Shown here piece by piece: positions 47,645-57,183 of a stretch of 64,000 bases of DNA; the first letter of the stretch is position 1, and every line of letters begins with the position of its first letter. The translations under genes and the position numbers were made by a program. The DNA is taken from the NCBI RefSeq assembly GCF_937960835.1, contig NZ_CALGPC010000002.1, positions 1 to 64,000 of the forward strand, given 5' to 3'. The notes beneath the pieces were generated by a model. The model ran no database searches. It worked only from the letters and a program-made list of their open reading frames with translations, and was not told the origin of the DNA. Source of the stretch: an uncultured Ferrovibrio sp. Lineage in GTDB: Bacteria; Pseudomonadota; Alphaproteobacteria; Ferrovibrionales; Ferrovibrionaceae.

Positions 47645-47673
47645 AAGGCCCGGCAGCATTGTCGGGCCTTTTT
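47645..47673 (+). terminator. Intrinsic terminator after ndk
   Basis: AAGGCCCGGCA pairs with TGTCGGGCCTT around GCAT (one G-U), followed by a short T run to 47673. Confidence 0.9.
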
Positions 47674-47703
47674 GCTTTCTGAATACGCTGCGTCAGAAGC
47701 GCC

Positions 47704-48354
47704 TCAGACAGAAGGCGAGATCATTACGCCGCTGGCCGCGGTCGCATCCTTCACACGCACGACCTGTCCCTCGATGGAAAGCCGGCCTTCCGCCAGCCAG
47801 CGCAGCGCGGTCGGATAAATCCGGTGTTCCTGTTCCAGCACGGCAGCGGCGACGGTCTCGGGTGTCGCATCAATTGGCACCGGCACCACAGCCTGGATGA
47901 TGATCGGGCCTTCGTCCATCCCGGGCGTGACGAAATGCACGCTGCAGCCGGTAAAGCGCACGCCGGAGGCGACCACCTGCTCATGTACCTTCACGCCCTT
48001 GAAGGCAGGCAGGAGGGAAGGGTGGATGTTGATCATCCGGCCTGTCCATGTCTGCACGAAACCTTCGGTCAGGATGCGCATGAAGCCAGCAAGACAGACC
48101 AGTTCGATGCCATGGGTGCGCAGGGTTTCGTTCACTTCGGCGTCGAAATCCTCGCGTGTGCGGCCCTTGCTGGGAATCACTGCCGTGGTGATGCCTTTCG
48201 CCTGCGCGTAGTCGAGCCCCTCTGCCGTGGGATTGTTCGACAGGACCAGCGCGATGCGGGCCGGAAAATCAAGCTGGTCTGCCGCCTCGACCAGGGCGCG
48301 CAGGTTGCTGCCGCGCCCCGAGATCAGGACGGCGACAGCCTTGCGGTCCATCAT
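47704..48354 (-). CDS. purN: Phosphoribosylglycinamide formyltransferase
   Basis: Third step of purine synthesis using formyl-tetrahydrofolate, 216 aa. Opening VAVLISGRGSNLRALVEA, catalytic NIHPSLLPAFKG and HFVTPGMDEGPII. The start overlaps the purM stop as TGATG; the frame upstream is shadow. Confidence 0.97.
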   Translation of the reverse strand: MMDRKAVAVLISGRGSNLRALVEAADQLDFPARIALVLSNNPTAEGLDYAQAKGITTAVIPSKGRTREDFDAEVNETLRTHGIELVCLAGFMRILTEGFVQTWTGRMINIHPSLLPAFKGVKVHEQVVASGVRFTGCSVHFVTPGMDEGPIIIQAVVPVPIDATPETVAAAVLEQEHRIYPTALRWLAEGRLSIEGQVVRVKDATAASGVMISPSV

Positions 48355-49433
48355 CAGTTCCAGGCCTCGGCCATGTTGACGACTTCGGTGACCGGCTCGG
48401 CGCTCTTGTCGGCCAGGGCTTCGATCCGGCCGATGCGCGAAACGGTTTCGCCGGCGGCCTGCAACGCCGAGTGGACGGCATCCGCCTGATCCGCCGCCAC
48501 GGCCACGACCAGACCGATGCCGCAATTGAAGGCGCGCGCCATCTCGGCATCGGAAATCCTGCCGGCGGCCTTCAGCCATTTGAACACCGGCGGCATCGTC
48601 CAGCTCTTGGCATCGATCACCGCCTTGGTGCCGTCGGGCAGAACGCGCGGCACGTTGTCGACCAGTCCGCCGCCGGTGATGTGCGCCATCGCCTTGATGC
48701 GGCCGTCGCGCACCAGCGGCATGCAACTTTTCACATAGATGCGGGTTGGCACCATCAGGATCTCGGCCAGCGGCTTGGCCGTGTCGAACGGTGCCGGCGA
48801 TTCGAAGGACAGGCCGTTATCGGCGATCACCTTGCGCACCAGCGAAAAGCCATTCGAATGCACACCCGAGGAGGCCAGACCCAGCAGCACATCCCCCGGC
48901 TGCACATCGCGCGGCAACAGACGGCCGCGCTCGGCGGCGCCGACGGCAAAGCCGGCAAGGTCGTAATCCTTCGCCGCATACATGCCCGGCATCTCGGCGG
49001 TCTCGCCGCCTGTCAGGGCGCAGCCGGCCTGGCGGCAGCCCTCGGCAATCCCGGCGATCACATTTTTGGCAACTTCCACGTCCAGTTTGCCGGTGGCGTA
49101 GTAGTCGAGGAAGAAGAGGGGTTCGGCGCCTTGCACCAGAATATCGTTGACCACCATGGCCACCAGATCGATGCCGACGCCGTCATGGCGGCCGGTTTCG
49201 ATGGCGATCTTCAGCTTGGTGCCGACACCATCCGTCGAAGACACGAGGATCGGATCGGTGAAGCCCGCCGCCTTGAGATCGAACAATGCGCCGAAGCCGC
49301 CGAGCGAGGCATCGGCTCCCTTGCGGCGCGTGGAAGCAGCCAGCGGTTTGATGGCATCGACCAGGGCCTCGCCCGCGTCGATATCGACACCGGCAGCCTT
49401 ATAAAGCGGCGACGTGTTGATGGTGGCCTCCAC
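48354..49433 (-). CDS. purM: Phosphoribosylformylglycinamidine cyclo-ligase
   Basis: AIR synthetase, 359 aa. [16 protein letters not shown] opening, [28 protein letters not shown] and [13 protein letters not shown] are the family blocks. Translationally coupled to purN; divergent from the DUF2066 gene by about 50 bp. Confidence 0.97.
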   Translation of the reverse strand: MEATINTSPLYKAAGVDIDAGEALVDAIKPLAASTRRKGADASLGGFGALFDLKAAGFTDPILVSSTDGVGTKLKIAIETGRHDGVGIDLVAMVVNDILVQGAEPLFFLDYYATGKLDVEVAKNVIAGIAEGCRQAGCALTGGETAEMPGMYAAKDYDLAGFAVGAAERGRLLPRDVQPGDVLLGLASSGVHSNGFSLVRKVIADNGLSFESPAPFDTAKPLAEILMVPTRIYVKSCMPLVRDGRIKAMAHITGGGLVDNVPRVLPDGTKAVIDAKSWTMPPVFKWLKAAGRISDAEMARAFNCGIGLVVAVAADQADAVHSALQAAGETVSRIGRIEALADKSAEPVTEVVNMAEAWN

Positions 49434-49484
49434 GATGGGCTAGAGTGGATGCCGGCCAACATACCCATTCCGTCCCCGTTTGCA

Positions 49485-50597
49485 ATGCTCCAGGCGCGCT
49501 TGCTAAGACCATGGTTTTCCATCCTTTTTGCTGGTCTTCTGGGGCTTGCGGCAAGCGCCCCGGCGGAGGCGCAGGGTGTTCGCCCCGAACGCCGCGCGGC
49601 CAATCCCTTTACGGTTTCAGGTGTGCCTGTCGATGCCAGCGCCGAGAGTGCCGCTGCGGCACGGCCCATTGCCATCGCCGAGGGCCAGCGCCGCGCATTC
49701 ACGCAGCTGCTGCGCCGTCTCACCTTGCCGGAAGATCACGGGCGCCTGCCGCGCCCCAGCGAGGCGGTGCTGAATCAGAGCGTTGCCGGCTTCGAGATCG
49801 ACGAAGAGCGCACCTCGCCGACGCGCTATATCGGCCGCATTACCGTCAGCTTCTACCCGGACATGATCCGGCGCCTGCTGCAGGATGCCCGGCTGCCTTA
49901 TTCAGAAACGCAGAGCCGCCCGGTCCTGGTGATCCCGGTCTGGCAGGCACCGTCGGGCGACCGCCTGTGGGAAGCGGACAATCCATGGCGCGAGGCCTGG
50001 CTGCGGCGGCCGGAAGGCAGCGGCCTGGTGCCGCTCAGCATCGCACCGGCGCGCGAGGATGGTCCGCCGCTGGATCGCCTGCTCGGCAACCCGGATGAGT
50101 TGCGCACCTTCGCACGCAAGCTCGGCTTCGAGGATGTCCTGGTGGTTCCCGCCACCTTGCAGCAGCAGGAACTCGGCAATATCCGGATCGAGATCTATCC
50201 CTATCACGACGGCAGCGCGACCTTCCTCGACAGCCTGGAGCGCTTCGTGATGACGGGTGGTACCCAGGAAGAGGTGCTGACGAATGCGGCGATGGATATG
50301 ACGCGCCGCATTGAGGCGCGCTGGAAGGCCGCCACCGTGATCGATCTGGAAAAGCAGAGCCAGCTCAGCGCCGCCGCCTTGTTTGGCGGATTGGCGGAAT
50401 GGACCACGCTGCGCAACTCGCTGAATGGCGTGCCGGGCCTGCGCAAGGTGGAAGTGCAGCGCCTGAGCCATCGCGATGCCCAGCTGCTGATCGAGTTCTA
50501 CGGCGATCCGGATCAGCTTGCCGTCGCGCTGGCGCAGCGCGACATCATGCTGGAGCAGCGTGACGGCTTCTGGCAGCTGCGGAGCCGCAAGCAGTGA
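49485..50597 (+). CDS. DUF2066 domain-containing exported protein
   Basis: A 370-aa protein of unknown function. Sec signal (LLRPWFSILFAGLLGLAASAPAEAQ), then the DUF2066 region with RTSPTRYIGRITVSFYPDMIRRLLQDA-type core (split here by ERTSP). ATG 49485 gives a compact signal peptide; ATG 49449 is the in-frame alternative. It overlaps the next gene by GTGA. In Alphaproteobacteria it usually lies between purM and the hda-type gene, as here. Confidence 0.85.
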   Translation: MLQARLLRPWFSILFAGLLGLAASAPAEAQGVRPERRAANPFTVSGVPVDASAESAAAARPIAIAEGQRRAFTQLLRRLTLPEDHGRLPRPSEAVLNQSVAGFEIDEERTSPTRYIGRITVSFYPDMIRRLLQDARLPYSETQSRPVLVIPVWQAPSGDRLWEADNPWREAWLRRPEGSGLVPLSIAPAREDGPPLDRLLGNPDELRTFARKLGFEDVLVVPATLQQQELGNIRIEIYPYHDGSATFLDSLERFVMTGGTQEEVLTNAAMDMTRRIEARWKAATVIDLEKQSQLSAAALFGGLAEWTTLRNSLNGVPGLRKVEVQRLSHRDAQLLIEFYGDPDQLAVALAQRDIMLEQRDGFWQLRSRKQ

Positions 50598-51673
50598 CCG
50601 AACGACAGCAATATGCCGCCTGGGGCATCATCGCAGCCGTTACCATTGCCCTGCTGGTACTGCTGAGCCCCATTCTGCTGCCCTTCGTGGCAGGCATGGC
50701 GATCGCCTATTTTCTTGATCCGGTGGCCGACTGGCTGGAGCGCCGGGGTTTGTCCCGTACCCTGGCCACCTCGGTGATCGTCATAATTTTCTTCCTGGTG
50801 GCATTGCTGCTGTTCATTCTGCTGATCCCGGTGGTGGTGAGCCAGCTTGGCGCTTTTATCGAGCGGCTGCCGGAATATATGGGCATGCTGCGTCACCGCG
50901 TGATGCCCTATGTGCAGGATGTTGCGGCGCGTTTCGGCATCGACCTGCAATTCGAGGTTCAGCAGGCGCTCAGCAACAATCGCGAGCAGGCGATGAAGGT
51001 ACTGGGTGAGGTGGTCAATGGCCTGCTGGGCGGCGGCTGGGCCGTCTTCAATGCCCTGTCGCTGGTGGTCATCACGCCGGTAGTTGCCTTCTATCTGCTG
51101 CGTGACTGGGATCGCATGATCGCGCGCATTGATGCCTATCTGCCGCGCGACCATGTCGAAACCATCCGCACGCAGGCCATGGAGATCGACCGCGTGCTGG
51201 CCGGTTTCGTGCGCGGCCAGGTGATGGTCTGTCTGTTCCTGGCCTTCTTCTACGGCATCGGCCTGACCGCCCTGGGTCTGCAGTTCGGCCTGTTCATCGG
51301 CATCACTGCCGGCATGATCTCCTTCATTCCCTATGTCGGTTCGGCGCTCGGCTTCATTGCATCGGTGGGCGTGGCTCTCGTGCAGTTCTGGCCGGACTGG
51401 ATCTGGATCGGCGCCGTCGCCGGCCTGTTTGCCCTTGGCCAGTTCATCGAAGGCAATTTCCTGCAGCCCAAGCTGGTCGGCGATCGCGTCGGGTTGCACG
51501 CCGTCTGGGTCATTTTCGCCCTGCTGGCAGGCGGCAGTCTGTTCGGTTTCGTCGGCGTGCTGCTGGCGGTGCCGATGTTCGCGGTCATTGGCGTGCTGGC
51601 CCGCTATACGCTGGAACGCTATCGCCAAAGCAAACTCTACAAGCCCGGCACACCGCTCGATCCCCATCTATGA
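50594..51673 (+). CDS. AI-2E family permease-like membrane protein
   Basis: A 359-aa inner-membrane protein with about seven to eight helices (paired at 20-85, then about 150-330). C-terminal YVGSALGFIASVGVALVQF and LQPKLVGDRVGLHAVWVIFALLAGGSLFGF match the AI-2E transporter family. Despite the name, several members transport other solutes or ions. GTG 50594 start overlaps the DUF2066 stop; its own 3' end overlaps hdaA by 4 bp. Confidence 0.9.
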   Translation: MTERQQYAAWGIIAAVTIALLVLLSPILLPFVAGMAIAYFLDPVADWLERRGLSRTLATSVIVIIFFLVALLLFILLIPVVVSQLGAFIERLPEYMGMLRHRVMPYVQDVAARFGIDLQFEVQQALSNNREQAMKVLGEVVNGLLGGGWAVFNALSLVVITPVVAFYLLRDWDRMIARIDAYLPRDHVETIRTQAMEIDRVLAGFVRGQVMVCLFLAFFYGIGLTALGLQFGLFIGITAGMISFIPYVGSALGFIASVGVALVQFWPDWIWIGAVAGLFALGQFIEGNFLQPKLVGDRVGLHAVWVIFALLAGGSLFGFVGVLLAVPMFAVIGVLARYTLERYRQSKLYKPGTPLDPHL

Positions 51674-52341
51674 AGACGCGTCAACTCAGCCTTGGCCTCA
51701 CGCTGCCGATTTCCTGGGCGCGCGAGGACTTCCTGGTCGTGCCCGGAAACGAAGCCGCGCTGGGCTGGCTCGACCGCTGGCCCGATTGGCCAAATAACGC
51801 ACTCGCGCTGCATGGAAACGCGGGCACGGGAAAGACGCATCTTGCGCATATCTGGGCCGCGCAGGTGCCGCAGGCGCAGGTGATTGGCGCGGATGCGCTG
51901 ACCGCATCTACGGTCGATCAACTGGCACAGCGCCCGTTGGCACTGGACGATGCCGACCGGGTAGGCGATCCCGTCGCGCTGTTCCATCTGGTCAACCTGA
52001 TGCGCGAGCGCGGCCATAGCCTGCTGCTCACCGGATCGTCTCCGCCCGCGCAATGGCCTTATGCACTGCCCGATCTGATGTCGCGCCTGAAAGCCATGCC
52101 GGCCCAGGGCATCGAAGAGCCGGACGATGCGCTCCTGGCCGCTGTGCTGGTCAAGCTGTTCGCCGACCGGCAGCTCAATGTCGGCGAAGACGTCGTGAAA
52201 TACCTGGTGGCTCGGATCGAGCGCTCCTGTCACGCTGCCCGCCATTGGGTCGCCGCCCTCGATGCCGCAGCCCTGGCGCAGGGTCGCGCGGTCACCGTGG
52301 CACTGACCCGCAAGGTGCTGGAGGACGAGAACGGTTTCTAG
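51670..52341 (+). CDS. hdaA: DnaA-homologous regulatory protein HdaA
   Basis: A 223-aa Hda-like AAA+ protein that promotes ATP hydrolysis by DnaA with the sliding clamp, limiting re-initiation. Walker A GNAGTGKTHLAH, Walker B-like LALDDAD, and N-terminal QLSLGLTL, a plausible clamp-binding motif. The domain IV DNA-binding part of DnaA is absent. Third gene of the DUF2066-permease-hdaA unit. Confidence 0.9.
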   Translation: MKTRQLSLGLTLPISWAREDFLVVPGNEAALGWLDRWPDWPNNALALHGNAGTGKTHLAHIWAAQVPQAQVIGADALTASTVDQLAQRPLALDDADRVGDPVALFHLVNLMRERGHSLLLTGSSPPAQWPYALPDLMSRLKAMPAQGIEEPDDALLAAVLVKLFADRQLNVGEDVVKYLVARIERSCHAARHWVAALDAAALAQGRAVTVALTRKVLEDENGF

Positions 52342-52351
52342 TTCTCGGTTT

Positions 52352-53056
52352 CTAGTTTTCGATGCGGCCCGGCGCGCTGAAGGTGTAGCCGCGGCCATAG
52401 ATCATCTTGATCGGCGCCTCCAGCTGGGAAGCGTCCTTGATCTTGCGGCGCAGCCGGTTGACCACGGCATCGAGATGGCGGTTGTCCCAGCTGGTCTGCG
52501 GATGCGCCAGAACTTCTGCCAGCATCTCGCGTGAGCAGGGCTGACCGGCATTCTCGAGCAACGCGCCCATGAAGGCCAGTTCGGTGGCGGTGAGCTTGAT
52601 CTCCACCCGGTTGGGCGCCACCAGTTGCCAAGCGCTGCGGTTGAGTATCCACTGATCCGGCACACGGTTGACGGCCGTGCTGCGCGGGTCCTGCAGGCGC
52701 CGGAGCAGGCTGTGGATCGTGGCTTCGATCTCGCGCAGGCTGCTATGCTTGACGAGGTAGATATCCGCGCCGCTTTCGAAGCCCTTGATCCGGTCGTCCG
52801 CTTCGCCCAAGGCGGTCAGCATGATGATGCCGCAATCGGCGCGGGCGCGGATCTCTCCCGCCAGGTCGAAGCCGTTGCCGTCCGGCAGGCCGATATCCAG
52901 GATCACGATGTCGGGCAAGGGTCCCTCGGCGAGGGTGCCGCGCAGCTCGCGCGCGGTTCCGACCCCCGTGGCATCAAAACCGCGCATGGCGAGGTAATCG
53001 ACGAGATCGGTACGGAGCGAGGGTTCGTCTTCGACGACCAGGATACGCGTCGTCAT
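52352..53056 (-). CDS. OmpR-family response regulator with atypical receiver
   Basis: A 234-aa DNA-binding regulator. Receiver: Asp10/Glu11, phospho-acceptor Asp54 in VILDIGLPDG, Thr81, Lys103. Position 104 is His rather than the near-universal Pro (LVKHSS). A winged-helix effector (LTATELAFMGALLENAGQ ... VNRLRRKI ... IYGRGYTF) occupies about 150-230. The 5' end overlaps the kinase gene by 4 bp, so they form a pair. The divergent autotransporter is the nearest candidate target. Confidence 0.9.
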   Translation of the reverse strand: MTTRILVVEDEPSLRTDLVDYLAMRGFDATGVGTARELRGTLAEGPLPDIVILDIGLPDGNGFDLAGEIRARADCGIIMLTALGEADDRIKGFESGADIYLVKHSSLREIEATIHSLLRRLQDPRSTAVNRVPDQWILNRSAWQLVAPNRVEIKLTATELAFMGALLENAGQPCSREMLAEVLAHPQTSWDNRHLDAVVNRLRRKIKDASQLEAPIKMIYGRGYTFSAPGRIEN

Positions 53057-54525
53057 GCTGCTTTAGAGTCCTTCTTGCTTTCGGTAACGGGCACCAGTCC
53101 CGGCAGCGGCAGGCGGATCGTCACGATGGTGCCGCCTTCAGGCCTGGTTCGCAGGCTCAGATCGCCATGGTGATAGCCCAGCAATTGCCGGGCGCTGTGC
53201 AATCCAATCCCGGTGCCGGTCGCCGGCTTGGTGTTGGAGGCGCGGAAAAAGCGGCGGCCGATGGACGGCATTTCGTCGGCAGGAATACCGATGCCGCAAT
53301 CCGTCACGGTGATGAGAATGGCATCGCCGTCCAGGCCGGCCGCGATTTCGACCGGGCTGTCTTCGTCGGAATATTTCAGGGCATTGTCAATAATGATTGC
53401 CATGACCGTAGCCAGCATCTCGGCATCGCCCCCATAGGCCGGCAAGGCGGAATCCGTCGAGAAGGACAGCCGCTTGATGGTGTGTGGATCGTCGAAATGA
53501 TGAGTGACGCGGGCGAACAAATCGTCGATGGTCATCTGGCTCGGCTGCACGAGTTCGGCCGGATGGCGTTCGGAATCCAGGAAGCGGTCGATCAGCATCA
53601 GCAGCCGTCGCACGGCCCCGCGGATGCTGCTCAGGCGCATCTCCACGGTCCCCGGTGGTTTGTCCAGCACGACCTCGATCATTTCAGCAGCGCGGTCGAT
53701 GATCGCGAGCGGCGTGCGGAATTCGTGGCTGACCATCCGCAGCAGCTGACGCTGTTCCTCTCGCAGGGCCTTCTCGGTACGCAGGCTCTGGGAGAGCTGT
53801 TCCTGCAGGCGCCGGCGCTCGCCTACCTCGCGTTCAAGCTCGGCATTCCGCTGACGCAGATCCGAGGCCATGCGTACGCCGACCATCATCATCATCGCCA
53901 GGAACAGCGTCATCATGAACAGATTGCTCTCGAAGAAATACCAGGCCTGGCCGTTCGCGTTTGGCAGTTCGGTACCGGCAGAGTCGAGTGCAATCTGCAT
54001 GCTGCGCGCGGCAGAGGCGACGGCGTGGGTCAGCAGGATGATGATCGTCGCGATGCGCAGCGACTTCGGCTGGGTCCGGTCGTTCAGCATCGTCCGGATC
54101 GCCATCAGCATGATGATGATGGTCACGCCTGAGGTGGCGTAAATCCTCGGCGCCACATTGGCCGGGTCCAGATACAGCGCCAGTGGCCAGAACAGCAGGG
54201 TGAAGACGATGCAGGATATGCCGATGACGGGATAGGCGGGCTGATTGAGGAAGCGGGCGAGCCCGCTGACGATCAGCACCAGGCCGGCATTGATGGCGGC
54301 GTTGTCCAGCACGATGTGCCAGGCCGGCGGCGCCGGGCCGCGCAGGATTATCATATACATGCCGACCGCGCCGACAATCGAGCCGGCCGCGATCAGCCGC
54401 AATTCGTAAAACCTGCGCTGCATGGCCCAGACGTAGATCCACACCACCCCCTGCAGGGTGACGGTAACGCCGAGCATCATGATGATGGATTTCAGGTCGA
54501 GCATTGCGGCCGCATCCTGTCCCAT
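53053..54525 (-). CDS. Seven-TM sensor histidine kinase
   Basis: A 490-aa membrane kinase. Seven hydrophobic segments (about 11-34, 42-60, 69-87, 95-116, 127-145, 155-173, 194-215) form an integral sensor with no large periplasmic domain, then a coiled coil (about 220-260), HisKA with MVSHEFRTPLAIID, and HATPase motifs IIIDNALKYS, DCGIGIPADEM and GTGIGLHSARQ. The signal is probably membrane-related (inference). Pairs with the regulator at 52352. Confidence 0.92.
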   Translation of the reverse strand: MGQDAAAMLDLKSIIMMLGVTVTLQGVVWIYVWAMQRRFYELRLIAAGSIVGAVGMYMIILRGPAPPAWHIVLDNAAINAGLVLIVSGLARFLNQPAYPVIGISCIVFTLLFWPLALYLDPANVAPRIYATSGVTIIIMLMAIRTMLNDRTQPKSLRIATIIILLTHAVASAARSMQIALDSAGTELPNANGQAWYFFESNLFMMTLFLAMMMMVGVRMASDLRQRNAELEREVGERRRLQEQLSQSLRTEKALREEQRQLLRMVSHEFRTPLAIIDRAAEMIEVVLDKPPGTVEMRLSSIRGAVRRLLMLIDRFLDSERHPAELVQPSQMTIDDLFARVTHHFDDPHTIKRLSFSTDSALPAYGGDAEMLATVMAIIIDNALKYSDEDSPVEIAAGLDGDAILITVTDCGIGIPADEMPSIGRRFFRASNTKPATGTGIGLHSARQLLGYHHGDLSLRTRPEGGTIVTIRLPLPGLVPVTESKKDSKAA

Positions 54526-54619
54526 CCTCTGCCATCTGCCTAGCCTTGAAAGGAGCGGGGCAGAGGTGGGTGTTTGTCAGATTCTGTAAGAATTGGTCGG
54601 GATTGGTAGGAAGACAGGA

Positions 54620-54627
54620 CCCCCCCC
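54620..54627 (+). repeat. Poly-C tract (C8) upstream of the autotransporter gene
   Basis: Eight consecutive C lie 57 bp before the chosen start codon, and a G6 run lies at the ribosome site (about 54675-54680). Homopolymer C tracts in promoters of surface proteins can vary in length and switch expression; no promoter was confidently placed around it here. Confidence 0.5.
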
Positions 54628-54684
54628 ATTCTTGTGAAAAGAGTAATTCATCAGCCTGGCATTAGCAGTGCCTTGGGGGGAACC

Positions 54685-57111
54685 ATGATCATTGGCTTCT
54701 GTCTGCGCGTTGCACCCCGTAACGCGATGCTTTCTGTGCGCAACGCGGCTTTGGCGGGAACGGCCTTGACGGCTCTCTATGCGCTGCCTGCCTCAGCGGC
54801 GCCTCTTTGCGGCGCCAGTGTCGGTGATGGCGTCACCCTGAACTGCGACAGCCTGATCGCCGGCAATGGACTCGATATTGGCGGCTATGACAATGTAACG
54901 GTCAATGTTTCCGCCGACTGGATCAACAACGGCCCGCTGATCAGCGGCAATGGCGGGACGGGCATCCAGCTCAACATCGGTTCCGGCGTGGAGATGTCTA
55001 CCTCCGGCGGCCCGTTGATTTCGCTCGGCCAAGGCAGCGGCAAGATCGTTGTCGAGGGGACGCTGACCAACGAGGGTACGACCCAGCCCCTGATCAGCCT
55101 GGAGGGGGGAGAGAGCAACCATTACGAAATCTTTTTCAAGCCAAGCGCCGTGCTTAATCCCAATGGCGGGCTGATCCTTGACAGCACGGCCCGCGTCACC
55201 GTGGAGACGAGTAATTTCGACCTCGCCTCCTATATGGAAGCCAGGACCACCAAGGATACCTTCCGGGCTTCGAAGGAGATGACGTTTCTGGAGGACGAAG
55301 AAGTCGATCTGGACAATTTCATAAAATCGGACAACAGCGGTTTTGAGATTTTTGAATTCGCCGATGGCAACTGGAATGTGTCGCGCAGCAGTGGCGGCCC
55401 CAAGCGCGACCTGCGGGTCACCGGGGGCATGGTCATGCTCCTCGGCGAGCACAATGCCGATGTTGACGTAGCAGGTGGCTTTTTTGGTGCATCCGCAACA
55501 AATGTCGTCATCAAAGGCAACCTGACGGTTTCAAATGGCAAGGTAAGGACCTTCAGCGACCTGGCTGTGGGTGGAAATGTCGTCTTCAAATCGGGCACGG
55601 CCTATTCGCCGGTGATAGCATACACCGCCGGCAGGCTGGTCGTCGGTGGCAGTGCGAGCATCGCCAAGAACACCACACTGGAGCTTTTCCCCGGCTTGGG
55701 GCTGTTCTCGGATGGCTCATTCTCGATCCTGACGGCAGCCAAAGGCATTACCGGCAAATTCAGCACCATTGAGCTGTACGGAGGGCAAACCATAGCTGCA
55801 TCGGCCAGCTACACGGCCAATGAGATAACGGTCAAGCTCGGCACCTATGCCGATCCTGACAGTGACGACGATGATGACGATGACGGTGGCAACGACAACG
55901 TTGGCGGTGGCGGCGGGCACAGCGGTCAGCTTGTTCCTGCTGCGACGACGGCGAGCGGCACGGCTGCGGCAGCGGTGCTGGATGCGGCGCGCGGCAATTC
56001 CCAGCTGACCAACCTGATCGCGGTGCTGGACGCATTGCCGCCTGCGCAGAAGGCAGCTGCGCTGACCTCGCTGTCGGGGCAGACGACGACGACGATGGCG
56101 GCGATGCCGACGGTCTCGGCGGCCTCGGTGGTGTCGACGGTGCTCAACCACAACACGGCGCAGCCCGGGGCGACGGCGCCGACGCGCTTTGGCGGCACAG
56201 GCGACAGTGCCGATGCGGGGCGCCGCAGCGGCATCTCGACGGGTGATGCCTCGCCTGATCATGGCGCCTGGGTTTCCGTGCTGGGCGGCTTCGGGTCTGT
56301 GGATGCGAAGAACGGCATCGCCGGCTCGGATACGCGGACCGGCGGCTTTGCCGGCGGGCTTGACTTCGCGCTGGAGCCTGAGCGTGTGACGGCGGGCGTG
56401 TCGTTTGGCTATGTCGGCAGCCGCACGGAGATCGACAATGACGGCGGCACGGCGGATGCCAAGGCGGGCTTCCTGGACCTCTATGGCCGTCTGGAGGACT
56501 GGGGCATCCGCCTGGACGGCACCCTGATGGGCGGCCGCCATTACGGCGAGCAGAGCCGCACTGTCACGCTGGGTGTGGCAACTGCCACGGCGAAGGGGGA
56601 GAATGACGGCTGGAGCCTTGGGGCTGGGCTGCAGGTCAGCACGGGCCTTGAGGTTGCGCGCAGCGAGGATGTCCATGCTGTGCTGCGTCCCTTTGCGGGG
56701 GTGACGGCCCAGCGCTACTGGCAGGGCGCGTTCACCGAGAGCGGGGCCGAAACGGCGAACCTTCGCTATGGCAGCTTCACGCGTGACAGCTTTGTGAGCC
56801 GTGTTGGCGCGAGCTGGGAGTTTGACATCCAGGCTGGGAAGGAGACGCGTCTGTCGCCGATGGTAAGCCTTGGCTGGGCGCATCAGTTTGCTGCGGATGC
56901 GCCGCGGATGGATGCGGCTTTTGCGCTGCTGCCGGATGCACGGTTCTCGGTGACGGGTGCTGAGATGGAGCGCGACAGTCTTGAGATCGGCCTTGGGCTT
57001 GATGTGATCGACCTTGGCGAGGGCCTGACCTTCAGCATCGGCTATGGCGGCAGCCTCGCCCGCGATGCCCAGGACCACACCTTCTCAGGACGCGCCAAAA
57101 TCGCGCTGTGA
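54685..57111 (+). CDS. Autotransporter with beta-barrel domain (type Va secretion)
   Basis: A surface or secreted protein of 808 aa. Signal peptide about 1-36 (ending ALPASAA). Passenger of about 350 residues rich in Gly, Asn, Thr and Val in short beta strands, as in a beta-helix; two Cys near its start (LCGA, LNCDS). An acidic/glycine linker (DPDSDDDDDDDGGND then GGGGG, about 390-412) precedes a helical hinge and the roughly 280-residue autotransporter barrel from about DHGAWVSVLGGFGSV, ending in SGRAKIAL. ATG 54685 follows TTGGGGGGAA; a GTG 17 codons earlier is rejected. Passenger function unknown. Confidence 0.9.
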   Translation: MIIGFCLRVAPRNAMLSVRNAALAGTALTALYALPASAAPLCGASVGDGVTLNCDSLIAGNGLDIGGYDNVTVNVSADWINNGPLISGNGGTGIQLNIGSGVEMSTSGGPLISLGQGSGKIVVEGTLTNEGTTQPLISLEGGESNHYEIFFKPSAVLNPNGGLILDSTARVTVETSNFDLASYMEARTTKDTFRASKEMTFLEDEEVDLDNFIKSDNSGFEIFEFADGNWNVSRSSGGPKRDLRVTGGMVMLLGEHNADVDVAGGFFGASATNVVIKGNLTVSNGKVRTFSDLAVGGNVVFKSGTAYSPVIAYTAGRLVVGGSASIAKNTTLELFPGLGLFSDGSFSILTAAKGITGKFSTIELYGGQTIAASASYTANEITVKLGTYADPDSDDDDDDDGGNDNVGGGGGHSGQLVPAATTASGTAAAAVLDAARGNSQLTNLIAVLDALPPAQKAAALTSLSGQTTTTMAAMPTVSAASVVSTVLNHNTAQPGATAPTRFGGTGDSADAGRRSGISTGDASPDHGAWVSVLGGFGSVDAKNGIAGSDTRTGGFAGGLDFALEPERVTAGVSFGYVGSRTEIDNDGGTADAKAGFLDLYGRLEDWGIRLDGTLMGGRHYGEQSRTVTLGVATATAKGENDGWSLGAGLQVSTGLEVARSEDVHAVLRPFAGVTAQRYWQGAFTESGAETANLRYGSFTRDSFVSRVGASWEFDIQAGKETRLSPMVSLGWAHQFAADAPRMDAAFALLPDARFSVTGAEMERDSLEIGLGLDVIDLGEGLTFSIGYGGSLARDAQDHTFSGRAKIAL

Positions 57112-57141
57112 TGCCAAGCATCGATGCCTGATTGGCGACAG

Positions 57142-57170
57142 CAGGGGTGGGCAAGCTGCCGCCACCCCTG
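57142..57170 (+). terminator. Hairpin after the autotransporter gene
   Basis: CAGGGGTGG pairs perfectly with CCACCCCTG around an 11-base loop, 31 bp past the stop. No T run follows, so it may be a weak terminator or an mRNA-stabilising stem before the next gene at 57184. Confidence 0.45.
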
Positions 57171-57183
57171 TTAGGGTTCCGGC

